Assembly (NCBI RefSeq): GCF_005862235.1
Contig: NZ_VCEK01000004.1
Location: 310,001 to 374,000, forward strand
DNA: 64,000 nucleotides
Reading direction: 5' to 3'
DNA from: Saccharomonospora piscinae
GTDB lineage: Bacteria > Actinomycetota > Actinomycetes > Mycobacteriales > Pseudonocardiaceae
In this document: piece by piece, positions 25,193-35,450 of the stretch
Layout of the letters: every line of letters begins with the position of its first letter
How positions within the stretch are numbered: the first letter of the stretch is position 1
The notes under the pieces: generated by a model
Told to the model about the DNA's origin: nothing
What the model saw: only the letters and a program-made list of their open reading frames with translations
The model's database searches: none
Made by a program: the position numbers and the translations under genes

Positions 25193-26869
25193 ATGGCCGA
25201 GTTCATCTACACCATGAAGAAGGTGCGCAAGACCGTCGGCGAGAAGGTCATTCTCGACGACGTCAGCACCGCGTTCTACCCCGGCGCCAAGATCGGCGTG
25301 GTGGGGCCGAACGGCGCGGGCAAGTCCACCGTTCTCAAGATCATGGCGGGGCTCGACCAACCGAGCAACGGGGAGGCGTTTCTCCAGCCCGGCGCGAGTG
25401 TGGGCATCCTGCAGCAGGAGCCGCCGCTGAACGAGGACAAGACGGTGCGCGGCAACGTCGAGGAGGGCCTCGGCGAGATCAAGGTCAAGCTCGACCGGTT
25501 CAACGAGATCGCCGAGCTGCTGGCCACCGACTACAGCGACGCCCTGATGGAGGAGATGGGCAAGCTGCAGGAGGACCTCGACCATGCCGACGCGTGGGAG
25601 CTGGACTCGCAGCTGGAGCAGGCCATGGACGCGCTGCGCTGCCCGCCGGGGGGCGAGCAGGTGACCCACCTCTCGGGCGGTGAGCGCCGCAGGGTCGCGC
25701 TCTGCAAGCTGCTGCTGTCGAAGCCCGATCTGCTGCTGCTCGACGAGCCGACCAACCATCTGGACGCCGAGAGCGTGCTCTGGTTGGAGCAGTTCCTCGC
25801 GAACTATCCCGGCGCCGTCCTCGCCGTCACCCACGACCGGTACTTCCTGGACAACGTGGCGCAGTGGATCATGGAGCTCGACCGGGGCCACGTCGAGGGC
25901 TACGAGGGCAACTACTCCACCTACCTGGAGAAGAAGCGCGAGCGGCTGGCCGTGCAGGGCAAGAAGGACGCCAAGCTCGCCAAGCGGCTGCAGAAGGAGC
26001 TGGACTGGGTCCGCTCGAACGCCAAGGCGCGCCAGACGAAGTCCCGGTCGCGCCTGGATCGCTACGAGCAGATGGCGGCCGAGGCGGAGAAGACGCGGAA
26101 GCTGGACTTCGAGGAGATCCAGATTCCGCCCGGGCCCCGGCTGGGTAACGTCGTGGTCGAGGTCGAGCACCTCAACAAGGGGTTCGACGACCGCCTGCTG
26201 ATCGACGACCTCACGTTCACGCTGCCTCGTAACGGCATCGTCGGCGTGATCGGCCCCAACGGCGTCGGCAAGACGACGCTGTTCAAGACGATCGTGGGCC
26301 TTGAGCAGCCCGACTCGGGTACGGTCAAGATCGGTGACACCGTCAAGCTGTCCTATGTGGACCAGCAGCGGGCCGGGATCGACCCCGACCGGACGGTGTG
26401 GCAGGTCGTGTCCGACGAACTCGACTACATCCACGTCGGCCAGACCGAGATGCCGTCGCGCGCCTACGTGAGCGCGTTCGGTTTCAAGGGCCCCGACCAG
26501 CAGAAACCCGCCGGAGTGCTCTCGGGCGGCGAGCGCAACCGCCTGAACCTCGCGCTGACGCTCAAACAGGGCGGCAACCTGATCCTGCTGGACGAGCCGA
26601 CCAACGACCTCGATGTCGAAACGCTCGGTTCGCTGGAGAACGCGCTGGAGGAGTTCCCCGGCTGCGCCGTGGTGATCTCCCACGACAGGTGGTTCCTCGA
26701 CCGGGTCGCGACCCATATTCTCGCCTGGGAAGGTACCGACGAGAACCCGGCGAAGTGGTTCTGGTTCGAGGGCAACTTCGAGGGCTACGAGAAGAACAAG
26801 GTCGAGCGGCTCGGCGCGGACGCGGCACGGCCACATCGGGTGACTCATCGGAAACTGACCCGCGACTGA
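25193..26869 (+). CDS. ettA: Energy-dependent translational throttle protein EttA (ABC-F)
   Basis: A 558-residue ABC-F ATPase with two nucleotide-binding domains: Walker A GPNGAGKST and signature LSGGERRRV with LDEPTNHLD, then GPNGVGKTT and LSGGERNRL with LDEPTND. The linker and arm match EttA, which binds the ribosomal E site and gates elongation by ATP level. Family length is about 555. ATG 25193 follows TACGAT by 6 nt (leaderless); an earlier start at 25157 is not supported. Confidence 0.95.
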   Translation: MAEFIYTMKKVRKTVGEKVILDDVSTAFYPGAKIGVVGPNGAGKSTVLKIMAGLDQPSNGEAFLQPGASVGILQQEPPLNEDKTVRGNVEEGLGEIKVKLDRFNEIAELLATDYSDALMEEMGKLQEDLDHADAWELDSQLEQAMDALRCPPGGEQVTHLSGGERRRVALCKLLLSKPDLLLLDEPTNHLDAESVLWLEQFLANYPGAVLAVTHDRYFLDNVAQWIMELDRGHVEGYEGNYSTYLEKKRERLAVQGKKDAKLAKRLQKELDWVRSNAKARQTKSRSRLDRYEQMAAEAEKTRKLDFEEIQIPPGPRLGNVVVEVEHLNKGFDDRLLIDDLTFTLPRNGIVGVIGPNGVGKTTLFKTIVGLEQPDSGTVKIGDTVKLSYVDQQRAGIDPDRTVWQVVSDELDYIHVGQTEMPSRAYVSAFGFKGPDQQKPAGVLSGGERNRLNLALTLKQGGNLILLDEPTNDLDVETLGSLENALEEFPGCAVVISHDRWFLDRVATHILAWEGTDENPAKWFWFEGNFEGYEKNKVERLGADAARPHRVTHRKLTRD

Positions 26870-26933
26870 CGTCGTCACCTGGCCGCGAGGCCACGGCGCC
26901 ATGCTGCACCGGCGCCGCGCGAGCGACGTCAGT
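26865..26933 (+). terminator. Inverted repeats after ettA
   Basis: Outer perfect arms ACTGACGTCG (26865-26874) and CGACGTCAGT (26924-26933) enclose a second hairpin built on GGCGCC repeats. The fold spans the whole gap to the next gene and overlaps the ettA stop codon. Likely terminator or attenuator. Confidence 0.55.
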
Positions 26934-26968
26934 GAGCCCCCGGAAGCCGACAGTTGAGGACAGACCCA

Positions 26969-29242
26969 GTGGCGACCACTGAGCAGACAGGCGCAAGAGC
27001 GGCAGGCGGCAGGCGGGCGAGTGCTCCCGGCGGTGAGGGCCTGCCCTCGGTGGAGCGGCTGGTGCAGCGCGCGTCGGGCCTGCAGGTCAGGGCCCCCGAG
27101 GTGGCGCTCGTGCTCGGTGAGCGGGCGGCGGCCGTGGCCGAGACGGCTGGGGCCAACGAGCTGTGGGTGCGGGCGGAGAGTCTCGCCGTGCAGGCCAAGG
27201 TGCGGCTCGGTCACCGTGCCTCCGCCGTGGGCAGGGCGGTGACCGCGCTGCGGGCCGCCGAGGACGCAGGGCACCCCGTCATCGCGGCCCAGCTGCGTAC
27301 GGACCTGGCCGTGTGCGCGCGGTCGCTGGGCGCTCCACTCACGGGTCTGGCACTGCTGCGACCGGTGCTGACCGTGAACGGCCTTTCGTCGGTGCAGCGG
27401 GCCACGGCTCTGTGTCACCTCGTCGGCTGTCTCGGCACGTTCGGCCGGAAGGTCGAGCTGGATCGGGTGCTGATGGAGGGCGACCGGCTGATCTCCCGGG
27501 ACTCGCAGCTGTCCGGGGACGACCGGCAGCTGGCACGGGCGCTGCTGCGGGTGGGCGTCTCGGCCCATCGTCGTCGCCACGGCGATCTCGTGAGTGCCGC
27601 CGACGCGGCCCGGACGGGGCTCGGGTTCCTGACGGAGCTGGACGACGCCGGTGCCGACGGCGGGCTGGCGCGCGTGCGACTGGTGCTGGAGCTGGTGTGC
27701 GCGCTGCTCGACCGGGGCGACGGCGAGCTGGCGCTGGAGGTGGCCGAGCCGCTGCTGTCCGAACCCGAGCGGGCGGCGGCCGTCGCCCCGCTGGGCTGGC
27801 TGCGGATGGCCATCGCCACGCGGGTCCACCTGGTGAACGGGTCGGCCGAGACGGCGGCGCGGACCCTGCGTGACGCCGTTCATAGCACCGGCAGGCACGG
27901 GCTCTACGCGCTGACGTCGCGGCTGTGGCTGGAGCTCGCCCACGTCGAGGAACGCATCGGCCAGGCGAGCGAGGCCATCCAGTGCCTGTACCGCGCGCGC
28001 TCGGCCGAGCACCTGCACACCCGGGTCAGCAGCCAGGCCAGGGCCCTGCTCACGGGAGTGTTCGGCACGGGGGAACAGGCCCCGGTCGATCTCGCGGAGA
28101 TGGTCGCGGCCGCCGCGCAGGCCGCGTCGGCCCAGCCACCCGCACAGCGGAGTTCGCCCGAAACCCAATCGGAAGCACCGGCACCGGAGACACCGGAGGC
28201 TCGCGGTGGCAGGCGCCGGGCCGACGAGCGGGACGGAAACTCGCGTCCCCGGGTGGTGTTGCCCATGCTGCGGCGCTCCCCGCCGGGCCGGGAGCAGCAG
28301 GCTCCCTCGGCGCAGCCACCCGCGCCGCGAACGAGCGCCGAGGAGGTCTCCGCCACGGAGGTCACCGCCGTGACGCCGATCATCACCGACGACACCGCGC
28401 CGCCGCGCCCGAAGCGCCGCAGGCGCAAGCCCGAGCCGGACTCGGCCGACGCGGCCCAGACAGCACAGGCAGCGCAGGCGGCACAGGCAGCGCAGGCGGC
28501 GCAGGCAGCGCAGGCGGCGCAGGCAGCGCAGACCGGGCAGCCTGCGCATGAGACGCCGGAGAAGGCGGTAGCCGACCCGGCCGACCCGGGCGGCGCGGAA
28601 CGCGGCGGGGGCACCGACGAGGACACCACCCGCTCGCGGGAGCCGTCACCCGCCGAGCCCGACTCGGCCACGTGGGACGTCGGCAAGCCGCCGTTCACAG
28701 CGCCGACCACCCGGCACGACTCCGAGCACGGGTCCGTGGCCGCCCGGTCGGTGCTCGACCGCCTCGGTATCTCCCCCGGCGCGAGCGGGGGTCGCCGTCG
28801 TGCCGCCGACGGCGAGCACAACGGCACGGGCGAGCCGGGCCGCCGCGAGGACGGCTCCGGTTCCGCCGCGCGGAGGGAGGGCACCGGGAGCACGTCCGTG
28901 CCTGCCGCGGACGGTGACGGGTGGCTGCCCCGGTTGAAGCTGCCGCCCTCGCTGGCTCCGTTGTCCGAACAACTTCCGTCGCAGGACTCCGAACCGGCTG
29001 ACGCGGAGCGGGAGCAGGCGCGCAACGCCGCCGCCGAGCACACGGAGCAGTTCTCCGACCCCGGTCCCGCCTACGGCGCACCCACCGACGACCCGCCGGC
29101 GGACGCGGGCCTGGCCGAGCTGCTGGCGCGAGCGCTGGCCGAACACCAGGCCGGCACGTCGAGTGCTGCTGCCCTGGTGCGGCGACTCGGCGTCGAGGAC
29201 GAGCAGCCGCGCGTCAACGGCAGGCACCGCGGCGACGGGTAG
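26969..29242 (+). CDS. Actinobacterial protein with TPR-like N-terminus and Ala/Gln repeat region
   Basis: A 757-residue protein with no family I can name. Residues 1-380 are helical and TPR-like (GAPLTGLALLRPVLTVNGLS, LALEVAEPLLSEPERAAAV). A low-complexity stretch of AAQ repeats with an 18-nt DNA period lies near residues 497-524, followed by a disordered acidic/Pro-rich region and a short C-terminal helix (LAELLARALAEHQAGTSSAA). GTG 26969 has AGGACAG upstream; a TTG at 26954 is the alternative. It stands between ettA and gdh in the same direction. Confidence 0.75.
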   Translation: MATTEQTGARAAGGRRASAPGGEGLPSVERLVQRASGLQVRAPEVALVLGERAAAVAETAGANELWVRAESLAVQAKVRLGHRASAVGRAVTALRAAEDAGHPVIAAQLRTDLAVCARSLGAPLTGLALLRPVLTVNGLSSVQRATALCHLVGCLGTFGRKVELDRVLMEGDRLISRDSQLSGDDRQLARALLRVGVSAHRRRHGDLVSAADAARTGLGFLTELDDAGADGGLARVRLVLELVCALLDRGDGELALEVAEPLLSEPERAAAVAPLGWLRMAIATRVHLVNGSAETAARTLRDAVHSTGRHGLYALTSRLWLELAHVEERIGQASEAIQCLYRARSAEHLHTRVSSQARALLTGVFGTGEQAPVDLAEMVAAAAQAASAQPPAQRSSPETQSEAPAPETPEARGGRRRADERDGNSRPRVVLPMLRRSPPGREQQAPSAQPPAPRTSAEEVSATEVTAVTPIITDDTAPPRPKRRRRKPEPDSADAAQTAQAAQAAQAAQAAQAAQAAQAAQTGQPAHETPEKAVADPADPGGAERGGGTDEDTTRSREPSPAEPDSATWDVGKPPFTAPTTRHDSEHGSVAARSVLDRLGISPGASGGRRRAADGEHNGTGEPGRREDGSGSAARREGTGSTSVPAADGDGWLPRLKLPPSLAPLSEQLPSQDSEPADAEREQARNAAAEHTEQFSDPGPAYGAPTDDPPADAGLAELLARALAEHQAGTSSAAALVRRLGVEDEQPRVNGRHRGDG

Positions 29243-29347
29243 GTCCTCACCCCGTCGAGGGGGTGATCCCGCGCCGCGCGGACGGCATGTGACCATAGCC
29301 GTGAGAGGCGTGACGTTGGGGTCTAGCCAGGACAGTGGAGACTTGGG

Positions 29348-32300
29348 TTGCCTGAGATGAAGTCGACCGGAACACCGACCCACCCCGGCACCGAGGACGG
29401 GCACACCGACCTGGCCGGACGAGCGCGCAGCCCGGAGCAAATCCGCGACGAACTGGTGGAGGCCGCCGCCGCGCAGGCCCCGGACATCGCCGAGCTGGTG
29501 CGGTTGTACTACCGGCTCGTGCCCGCCGAGGAGATCCTCGGCGACGACCCCACCGACCTCGTCGGGGCGGTTCGTGCGCACCTCGACCTCGCCGGGCAGC
29601 GCGTGCCCGGCAGGCCGGTGGTCCGGCTGTTCAACCCCAACGCCGCGCACGACGGCTGGGCCCGCGAGGCCACGGTGGTCCAGGTCGTCACGGACGACAT
29701 GCCCTACCTGGTGGACTCGGTGGCGGCCGAGCTGTCGCGCAGCGGTGTTCAGGTGCAGCGCATCGTGCATCCCATCGTGGTGGTCAGCCGCGACGTCACC
29801 GGGACACTGCAGGAAGTGCATCCGAAGGCCGACGTCGCGGATCCTCCGCCGAGTGCCTCCGCCGAGTCGTGGATGTATCTGGAGATCGATCCCATCGGCG
29901 ATCCCGCCAGGGCGCGGGACCTCGACAACCGGCTGGGCGCGGTACTGAGCGACGTCCGCGAGGTCGTCGAGGACACCGACAAGATGCGGCAGGCGGCGAC
30001 CGGTATCGCCGCCGCGCTGGACGAGCGTCCCCCGCCGCTGTCCGAGGAGGAGGTCGGCGAGGGCGCGGCGCTGCTGCGCTGGCTGGCCGACGGACACTTC
30101 ACGTTCCTCGGCTATCGGCACTACGAGGTGGTTCCGGAGTCGGAGACCGGCGACGAGCCCGTTCTGCGGGCCGTGCTGGCGACCGGGCTGGGGGTGCTGC
30201 GGCAGGACAGCTTCACCGCCCGCAGTCTCACGACCGGGCCGGACACCGCGTCCCGGGTCCTGTCCCCGACGTTGCTGGTGCTGACCCACGCCAGCTCACC
30301 GTCCACTGTGCATCGGCCGATTTTCCCGTACTACGTGGGAATCAAGACGTTCGACGACGCGGGCCGGGTCACGGGGGAGCACCGCTTCCTCGGCATGTTC
30401 ACTTCGTCGGCACTGCACGAGGACGTGCTCGACATCCCGGTGGTGAACCGCCGGGTGCGGGAGGTCATTCGCCGGGCCGGGTTCCCGATGGCGTCGTACT
30501 CGGGCCAGCGCATGCTGGAGGTGCTGCAGAACTGGCCACTGGCCGATCTGCTGTCGGCCGACTCGGACTCGCTGTACGCGACCGCGACGGGGGCCATCAC
30601 GTTGGCCGACCGCCGCAGGCTGCGGTTGTTCCTGCGCAGGGACCCGTACGGCCGGTTCTACTCGTGCCTGGTCTTCCTGCCGCGCGACCGGTACACGACG
30701 CGGTCGCGGCTGGCCATGCAGCGGGTGCTGCTCGACGAACTGGACGGCACGTCGCTGGAGTACAGCACGCGGCTCGGTGAGACGCTGCTCGCGCAGATCC
30801 ACTTCACGGTCCGCACCGAGCCCGGTGCCGACGGCGAGCCCGACACGCTGCGCATCCAGGAACGGCTCAACGAAGCCGTCCGGACCTGGGACGACTCGCT
30901 GGTCGAGGCGATCCTGGCCGAGCGGAGGGCGCGGGCGAACAACGGCAAGGCGGTGACGCTGGCCGGTGAGGAGTCCGCCACCGAGCAGGCGCAGCGCTTC
31001 GCGTCGGCGTTCCCCGAGGCGTACAAGGAGGACTTCGACGCCGCGACGGCGCTCGCCGACCTGCGGCGCCTGGAAGGGCTCGGCGGGGACGACGCGCTGG
31101 ACATGTCGTTCTACCTGCCCGCCGACGCGGAGCCCGGACAACGCCGGTTCAAGCTGTACCTGCGCGAGGGCGTGACGCTGTCGACGTTGCTGCCGATGTT
31201 GCAGCGCATGGGCGTCGTGGTGGTGGACCAGCGGCCGTACGAGGTCCAGACCGAGGACGGCCACCAGTGCTGGATCTACGACTTCGGGCTGCGGATCGAC
31301 CCGAAGGTGCTCGCCGAGCTGGGAGAGGCCGCCGAGGAGGACCTGCGGGTCCGGTTCCAGGAGGCGTTCGCGGCCGCGTGGCACGGTCTCGCGGAGACGG
31401 ACGGGTTCAACGCGCTGGTGCTGCGCGCGGGGCTCACGTGGCGGCAGGTCGCGGTGCTCCGGGCCTATTCGCGTTACCTGCGCCAGGCGGGCTCGCCCTA
31501 CTCGCAGGACTACATCGAGGCCGCGGTGCTGGCGCACACCGAGATCGCCAGGGCACTGGTCCGGCTCTACGAGGTGCGCTTCGCGCCGGAGCGGGACAGC
31601 GCTCACCGCGCCGAGGACGCCGATGCCCAGGTCGCCGACATCAACGCGCTCGTCGACGCGGTGACCAGTCTGGACACCGACCGCATCCTGCGGCGGCTGC
31701 TGTCGGTGATCGTGGCGACGCTGCGGACGAACTACTGGGTGACCGACGCGGACGGGGAGTACCGGCCGTACCTGGCGTTCAAGCTCGACCCGCAGCGGGT
31801 GCCGGACCTGCCGGAACCCCGGCCCGCGTACGAGATCTTCGTGTACTCGCCCAGGGTGGAGGGGGTACACCTGCGCTTCGGGTCGGTGGCGCGGGGCGGC
31901 CTGCGGTGGTCGGACCGCCGTGAGGACTTCCGCACCGAGGTGCTGGGGCTGGTCAAGGCGCAGGCGGTGAAGAACGCCGTGATCGTGCCCGTGGGCGCCA
32001 AGGGCGGGTTCGTGGTCAAGCAGCCGCCGTCGGCGACCGGCGACCCGGGTATCGACCGCGAGTACCAGCAGCGGGAGGGCATCGCCTGCTACCGCATGTT
32101 CATCTCCGGCCTGCTGGACCTCACCGACAACCTCGTGGACGGCGTCACCGTGCCCGCGACGGACGTGGTGCGCTACGACGGTGACGACAACTACCTGGTC
32201 GTGGCCGCGGACAAGGGCACGGCCACGTTCTCCGACATCGCGAACGAGGTCGCGGCGGGCTACGGGTTCTGGCTGGGCGACGCGTTCGCCTCGGGCGGCT

Positions 32301-34330
32301 CACGTGGCTACGACCACAAGGCCATGGGCATCACGGCCAAGGGCGCGTGGGAGAGCGTCCGGCGCCACTTCCGCGAACTGGGCAAGGACACCCAGCGCGA
32401 GGACTTCACGGTCGTCGGTGTCGGCGACATGGCTGGTGACGTCTTCGGTAACGGGATGCTGCTCTCTGAGCACATCCGGCTCGTGGTGGCGTTCAACCAC
32501 CTGCACGTGTTCCTCGACCCCGATCCGGACGCGGCGGCCTCGTACCGGGAGCGCGAGCGGCTGTTCGCGCTGCCCCGGTCGTCCTGGGAGGACTACGATC
32601 GCTCGCTGATCAGTGAGGGCGGCGGGATCTATCCGAGGTCGGCGAAGACGATCCCGGTCAGCCCGCAGGTCCGGCGTGCGCTCGGACTCGCCGACGACGT
32701 GTCGACGATGTCACCGGCCGAGCTGATCCGGGCGGCGTTGCTGGCGCCGGTGGATCTGCTGTGGAACGGCGGAATCGGGACGTATGTCAAGGCGAGCGGC
32801 GAGAGCCACGACGAGGCGGGCGACAAGGCCAACGACGCGGTGCGCGTCAACGGTGGCGAGCTGCGCGTGAAGGTCGTCGGCGAGGGCGGCAACCTCGGCT
32901 TCACGCAGCGGGGCCGCATCGAGTTCGCCCGGCACGGCGGCAAGATCAACACCGATGCGCTCGACAACTCGGCCGGGGTCGACTGCTCCGACCACGAAGT
33001 CAACATCAAGATTTTGCTCGACCAGCTTGTGGCCAGCGGAGAGCTGGACGAGGACCGGCGGAACACGCTGCTGGAGGACATGACCGGCGAGGTCGGCGAG
33101 CTGGTGCTGGCCGACAACTACCGGCAGAACACCGTGCTCGGGGTCAGCCGGGCGCACGCCGCTCCCATGCTGTCGGTCCACCGCAGGGTGGTCGCGGCGC
33201 TGGAGGAGAAGGGCGCGCTCGACCGCGAGCTGGAGGCGCTGCCGAGCGAGTCCGAGTTCGCCGCCCGCGAGAAGGACGGCGAGGGGCTGAGCTCGCCCGA
33301 GCTCGCGACCCTGCTCGCGCACGTGAAGCTCGACCTCAAGGACGAGATCCTCGCGAGCGACCTGCCGGACGCCGACGTCTTCGCGCGCAGGCTGCCCGAG
33401 TACTTCCCGGCGCCGTTGCGCGACGCCTTCGCCGCCGAGATCCCGAAACACCCGCTGAGCCGGCAGGTCACCACCACACTGCTGGTGAACGAGGTCGTCG
33501 ACGGGGCCGGAGTGTCGTACGCGTTCCGGCTCGCGGAGGAACTGAACGCGACGGCCACCGACGCGGTGCGTGGTTTCGCGGTCGTCACCGGCGTCTACGA
33601 CCTGCCCTCGGTGTGGGAGGGGATCGCCGAACTCGACAACGTGGTCTCGACCGACGTGGCCGACACGATGGTGCTGGAGACCCGGCGCCTGCTCGACCGG
33701 GCGGCACGGTGGTTCCTCACCAACCGGCCGCAGCCGCTGGCCGTCGGCGCCGAGATCAGCCGGTTCGCCGAGCCGGTCGCCACACTGGTGCCGAAGCTGG
33801 GTGGCCTGTTGCGCGGACGGGAGGCCGACACCGTCTGCCGCGAGGCGGAGACGCTGGTGGCCGAGGGCGTGCCGGAGGATCTCGCGCGGCGGGTCTCCAT
33901 GCTGTTGCCGAGCTATTCCCTGCTCGACATCGTGGAGGTCGCGGAACTGGCCGAGCGGGAGGTGGGACTGGCCGCCGAGCGCAGCCCCGAGGAGACCGCC
34001 GAGCTGTACTACGCGCTGTCCGACCACCTGGGTATGGATCGGATGCTCACGTCGGTCAACGCACTGGAACGCGGCAACCGTTGGCACGCACTCGCCCGCC
34101 TCGCCCTGCGCGACGACCTGTACTCGTCGATGCGGGCGATCACGCTGGACGCGCTGCGGCACAGCGAGCCGGACGACCACGTCGACGACAAGATCGCGCA
34201 GTGGGAGCAGGCGAACTCGTCGCGGCTGGCCCGCGCGCGGGTCACGCTGGACGAGATCGAGACCTCCGGCAGGCTCGACCTGGCGACGCTCTCGGTGGCC
34301 GTGCGGCAGATCCGCGGCACGGTCCGCTGA
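29348..34330 (+). CDS. gdh: NAD-specific glutamate dehydrogenase, large (180-kDa) class
   Basis: A 1660-residue protein of the L_180 class, which converts glutamate and NAD+ to 2-oxoglutarate and ammonium for catabolism. The N-terminal 700 residues carry ACT-like regulatory modules, the centre holds the dehydrogenase core (GGLRWSDRREDFRTEVLGLV with catalytic lysine segment NAVIVPVGAKGGFVVK, then VVGVGDMAGDVFGNGMLLS for NAD binding), and the C-terminus is helical. TTG 29348 has GGAG 7 nt upstream; ATG 29357 is the alternative. In actinobacteria this enzyme is controlled by phospho-GarA/OdhI (established for mycobacteria). Confidence 0.93.
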   Translation: MPEMKSTGTPTHPGTEDGHTDLAGRARSPEQIRDELVEAAAAQAPDIAELVRLYYRLVPAEEILGDDPTDLVGAVRAHLDLAGQRVPGRPVVRLFNPNAAHDGWAREATVVQVVTDDMPYLVDSVAAELSRSGVQVQRIVHPIVVVSRDVTGTLQEVHPKADVADPPPSASAESWMYLEIDPIGDPARARDLDNRLGAVLSDVREVVEDTDKMRQAATGIAAALDERPPPLSEEEVGEGAALLRWLADGHFTFLGYRHYEVVPESETGDEPVLRAVLATGLGVLRQDSFTARSLTTGPDTASRVLSPTLLVLTHASSPSTVHRPIFPYYVGIKTFDDAGRVTGEHRFLGMFTSSALHEDVLDIPVVNRRVREVIRRAGFPMASYSGQRMLEVLQNWPLADLLSADSDSLYATATGAITLADRRRLRLFLRRDPYGRFYSCLVFLPRDRYTTRSRLAMQRVLLDELDGTSLEYSTRLGETLLAQIHFTVRTEPGADGEPDTLRIQERLNEAVRTWDDSLVEAILAERRARANNGKAVTLAGEESATEQAQRFASAFPEAYKEDFDAATALADLRRLEGLGGDDALDMSFYLPADAEPGQRRFKLYLREGVTLSTLLPMLQRMGVVVVDQRPYEVQTEDGHQCWIYDFGLRIDPKVLAELGEAAEEDLRVRFQEAFAAAWHGLAETDGFNALVLRAGLTWRQVAVLRAYSRYLRQAGSPYSQDYIEAAVLAHTEIARALVRLYEVRFAPERDSAHRAEDADAQVADINALVDAVTSLDTDRILRRLLSVIVATLRTNYWVTDADGEYRPYLAFKLDPQRVPDLPEPRPAYEIFVYSPRVEGVHLRFGSVARGGLRWSDRREDFRTEVLGLVKAQAVKNAVIVPVGAKGGFVVKQPPSATGDPGIDREYQQREGIACYRMFISGLLDLTDNLVDGVTVPATDVVRYDGDDNYLVVAADKGTATFSDIANEVAAGYGFWLGDAFASGGSRGYDHKAMGITAKGAWESVRRHFRELGKDTQREDFTVVGVGDMAGDVFGNGMLLSEHIRLVVAFNHLHVFLDPDPDAAASYRERERLFALPRSSWEDYDRSLISEGGGIYPRSAKTIPVSPQVRRALGLADDVSTMSPAELIRAALLAPVDLLWNGGIGTYVKASGESHDEAGDKANDAVRVNGGELRVKVVGEGGNLGFTQRGRIEFARHGGKINTDALDNSAGVDCSDHEVNIKILLDQLVASGELDEDRRNTLLEDMTGEVGELVLADNYRQNTVLGVSRAHAAPMLSVHRRVVAALEEKGALDRELEALPSESEFAAREKDGEGLSSPELATLLAHVKLDLKDEILASDLPDADVFARRLPEYFPAPLRDAFAAEIPKHPLSRQVTTTLLVNEVVDGAGVSYAFRLAEELNATATDAVRGFAVVTGVYDLPSVWEGIAELDNVVSTDVADTMVLETRRLLDRAARWFLTNRPQPLAVGAEISRFAEPVATLVPKLGGLLRGREADTVCREAETLVAEGVPEDLARRVSMLLPSYSLLDIVEVAELAEREVGLAAERSPEETAELYYALSDHLGMDRMLTSVNALERGNRWHALARLALRDDLYSSMRAITLDALRHSEPDDHVDDKIAQWEQANSSRLARARVTLDEIETSGRLDLATLSVAVRQIRGTVR

Positions 34331-34342
34331 CGTGGCGGTGTG

Positions 34343-34816
34343 ATGAGGCAGGACAGCACGCGGTACGTGACCCTGGTGCGGCCGCGCTGGTCGGACATGG
34401 ACGCCTTCGGGCACGTCAACCACGCCAGCCTGGTGACGTTGCTGGAGGAGGCCCGGGTACCGTTGCTGTTCGGTGACGGCACGGGCGGCACGGGCGGCAC
34501 GGGCACAGCGCCGCCGGGCGGGCTCGCGGACTTCGCGAAGGGCATCGTGGTGGTGCGCCTGCGCGTGGACTACCGGGCACCGATCGTGGTCGACGGCAGC
34601 GCGGTGCGCGTCGAGATCGCGCTCGCCGACCTGCGCCACGCCTCCTTCACGCTCGACTACCGCGTGCGCGGTGGCTCCGCGGCGCATGATCCACTGGCGG
34701 CGACCGCGGCGACGGTGCTCGCGCCCTACGACCTCGATCGAGGGCGACCGCGCAGGCTGACCGTCGCCGAGCGGGCGTTGCTCACCGAACACGTGCCGAG
34801 CGGAGGACAGGCGTGA
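34343..34816 (+). CDS. Hotdog-fold acyl-CoA thioesterase
   Basis: A 157-residue 4HBT thioesterase with RPRWSDMDAFGHVNHASLVT, whose aspartate and GHVNH are the family active site. A short Gly/Thr insert (GTGGTGGTGT) follows the first helix. Start ATG 34343 (GTG 34340 is equally possible) follows gdh by 12 nt, and the stop overlaps the next gene by 4 nt. Acyl substrate unknown. The same two genes follow gdh in mycobacteria, as I recall. Confidence 0.85.
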   Translation: MRQDSTRYVTLVRPRWSDMDAFGHVNHASLVTLLEEARVPLLFGDGTGGTGGTGTAPPGGLADFAKGIVVVRLRVDYRAPIVVDGSAVRVEIALADLRHASFTLDYRVRGGSAAHDPLAATAATVLAPYDLDRGRPRRLTVAERALLTEHVPSGGQA

Positions 34817-35448
34817 CTGAGCTACGGATTCCTGACGCGGGAGACCGGGAGAGCCTGGGCGCGTTCGTCGCGCGGGCGGTGCGGCTCGACGCGCAGGCGC
34901 TGGTCCGCCTGCGCCGCCGGGACGAATCGGTGGTCGAGGTCTGGGCGAGCACGCCCTTCGAGGTGCTGGTCACCAGGGCCGTCGTCGGCGAGTTGAGCCC
35001 CTCGGACATCACCGTGTCCGGGAACGAACTGCTCGCCGCGCTCACCGTCGCCCGCAGCGACCGGATGGACCCCGGCCCGTCGCGGGATCTGCTGTGGCGC
35101 TCCGAACTGCCGGCGGGCGGTGAGTGGCGAGCCGTCGACGACCTGCCGGTTCCGGTGATCAGCGACCTCGCCGACCGGGGTGTGGAACTGGCCCGCGACA
35201 ACGTGGGGCCGCAGGGCACTCCGCCCGTGTCGCTGCTGGACCAGAACGTGCTGACGGTTACGGGCTCCGACGTCGAGGTGACGGTGCCGATGCGGTGCCT
35301 GCTCGCGCTGTCGGGCATGGGGTTCGTGAACTCGTCGCTGTCCGGCGACGTCGTGCGCGTGTCGGCCACGGACACGTGGTTGCGGCTCGACGCGCGCTAC
35401 GGCGCGGTGCTGCGTCGTCGCCGGGCGTTGCTGCCGCTGCTGTTCTGA
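34813..35448 (+). CDS. Conserved actinobacterial protein downstream of the thioesterase
   Basis: A 211-residue soluble protein with no motif I can name, starting MTELRIPDAGDRESLGAFVA and ending RYGAVLRRRRALLPLLF. Content is mixed alpha/beta with no TM. GTG 34813 overlaps the thioesterase stop by 4 nt, so it is translationally coupled to gdh-linked genes. Function unknown; the position is conserved in mycobacteria (Rv2474c-like, from memory). Confidence 0.78.
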   Translation: MTELRIPDAGDRESLGAFVARAVRLDAQALVRLRRRDESVVEVWASTPFEVLVTRAVVGELSPSDITVSGNELLAALTVARSDRMDPGPSRDLLWRSELPAGGEWRAVDDLPVPVISDLADRGVELARDNVGPQGTPPVSLLDQNVLTVTGSDVEVTVPMRCLLALSGMGFVNSSLSGDVVRVSATDTWLRLDARYGAVLRRRRALLPLLF

Positions 35449-35450
35449 GT

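Noticed and set aside
24962-28549. 1195-residue minus-strand open frame
   Set aside because: Antisense to ettA and the Ala/Gln-repeat protein; biased His/Arg/Gly composition, no domain.
32711-34792. 693-residue minus-strand open frame
   Set aside because: Antisense to gdh, thioesterase and neighbours.
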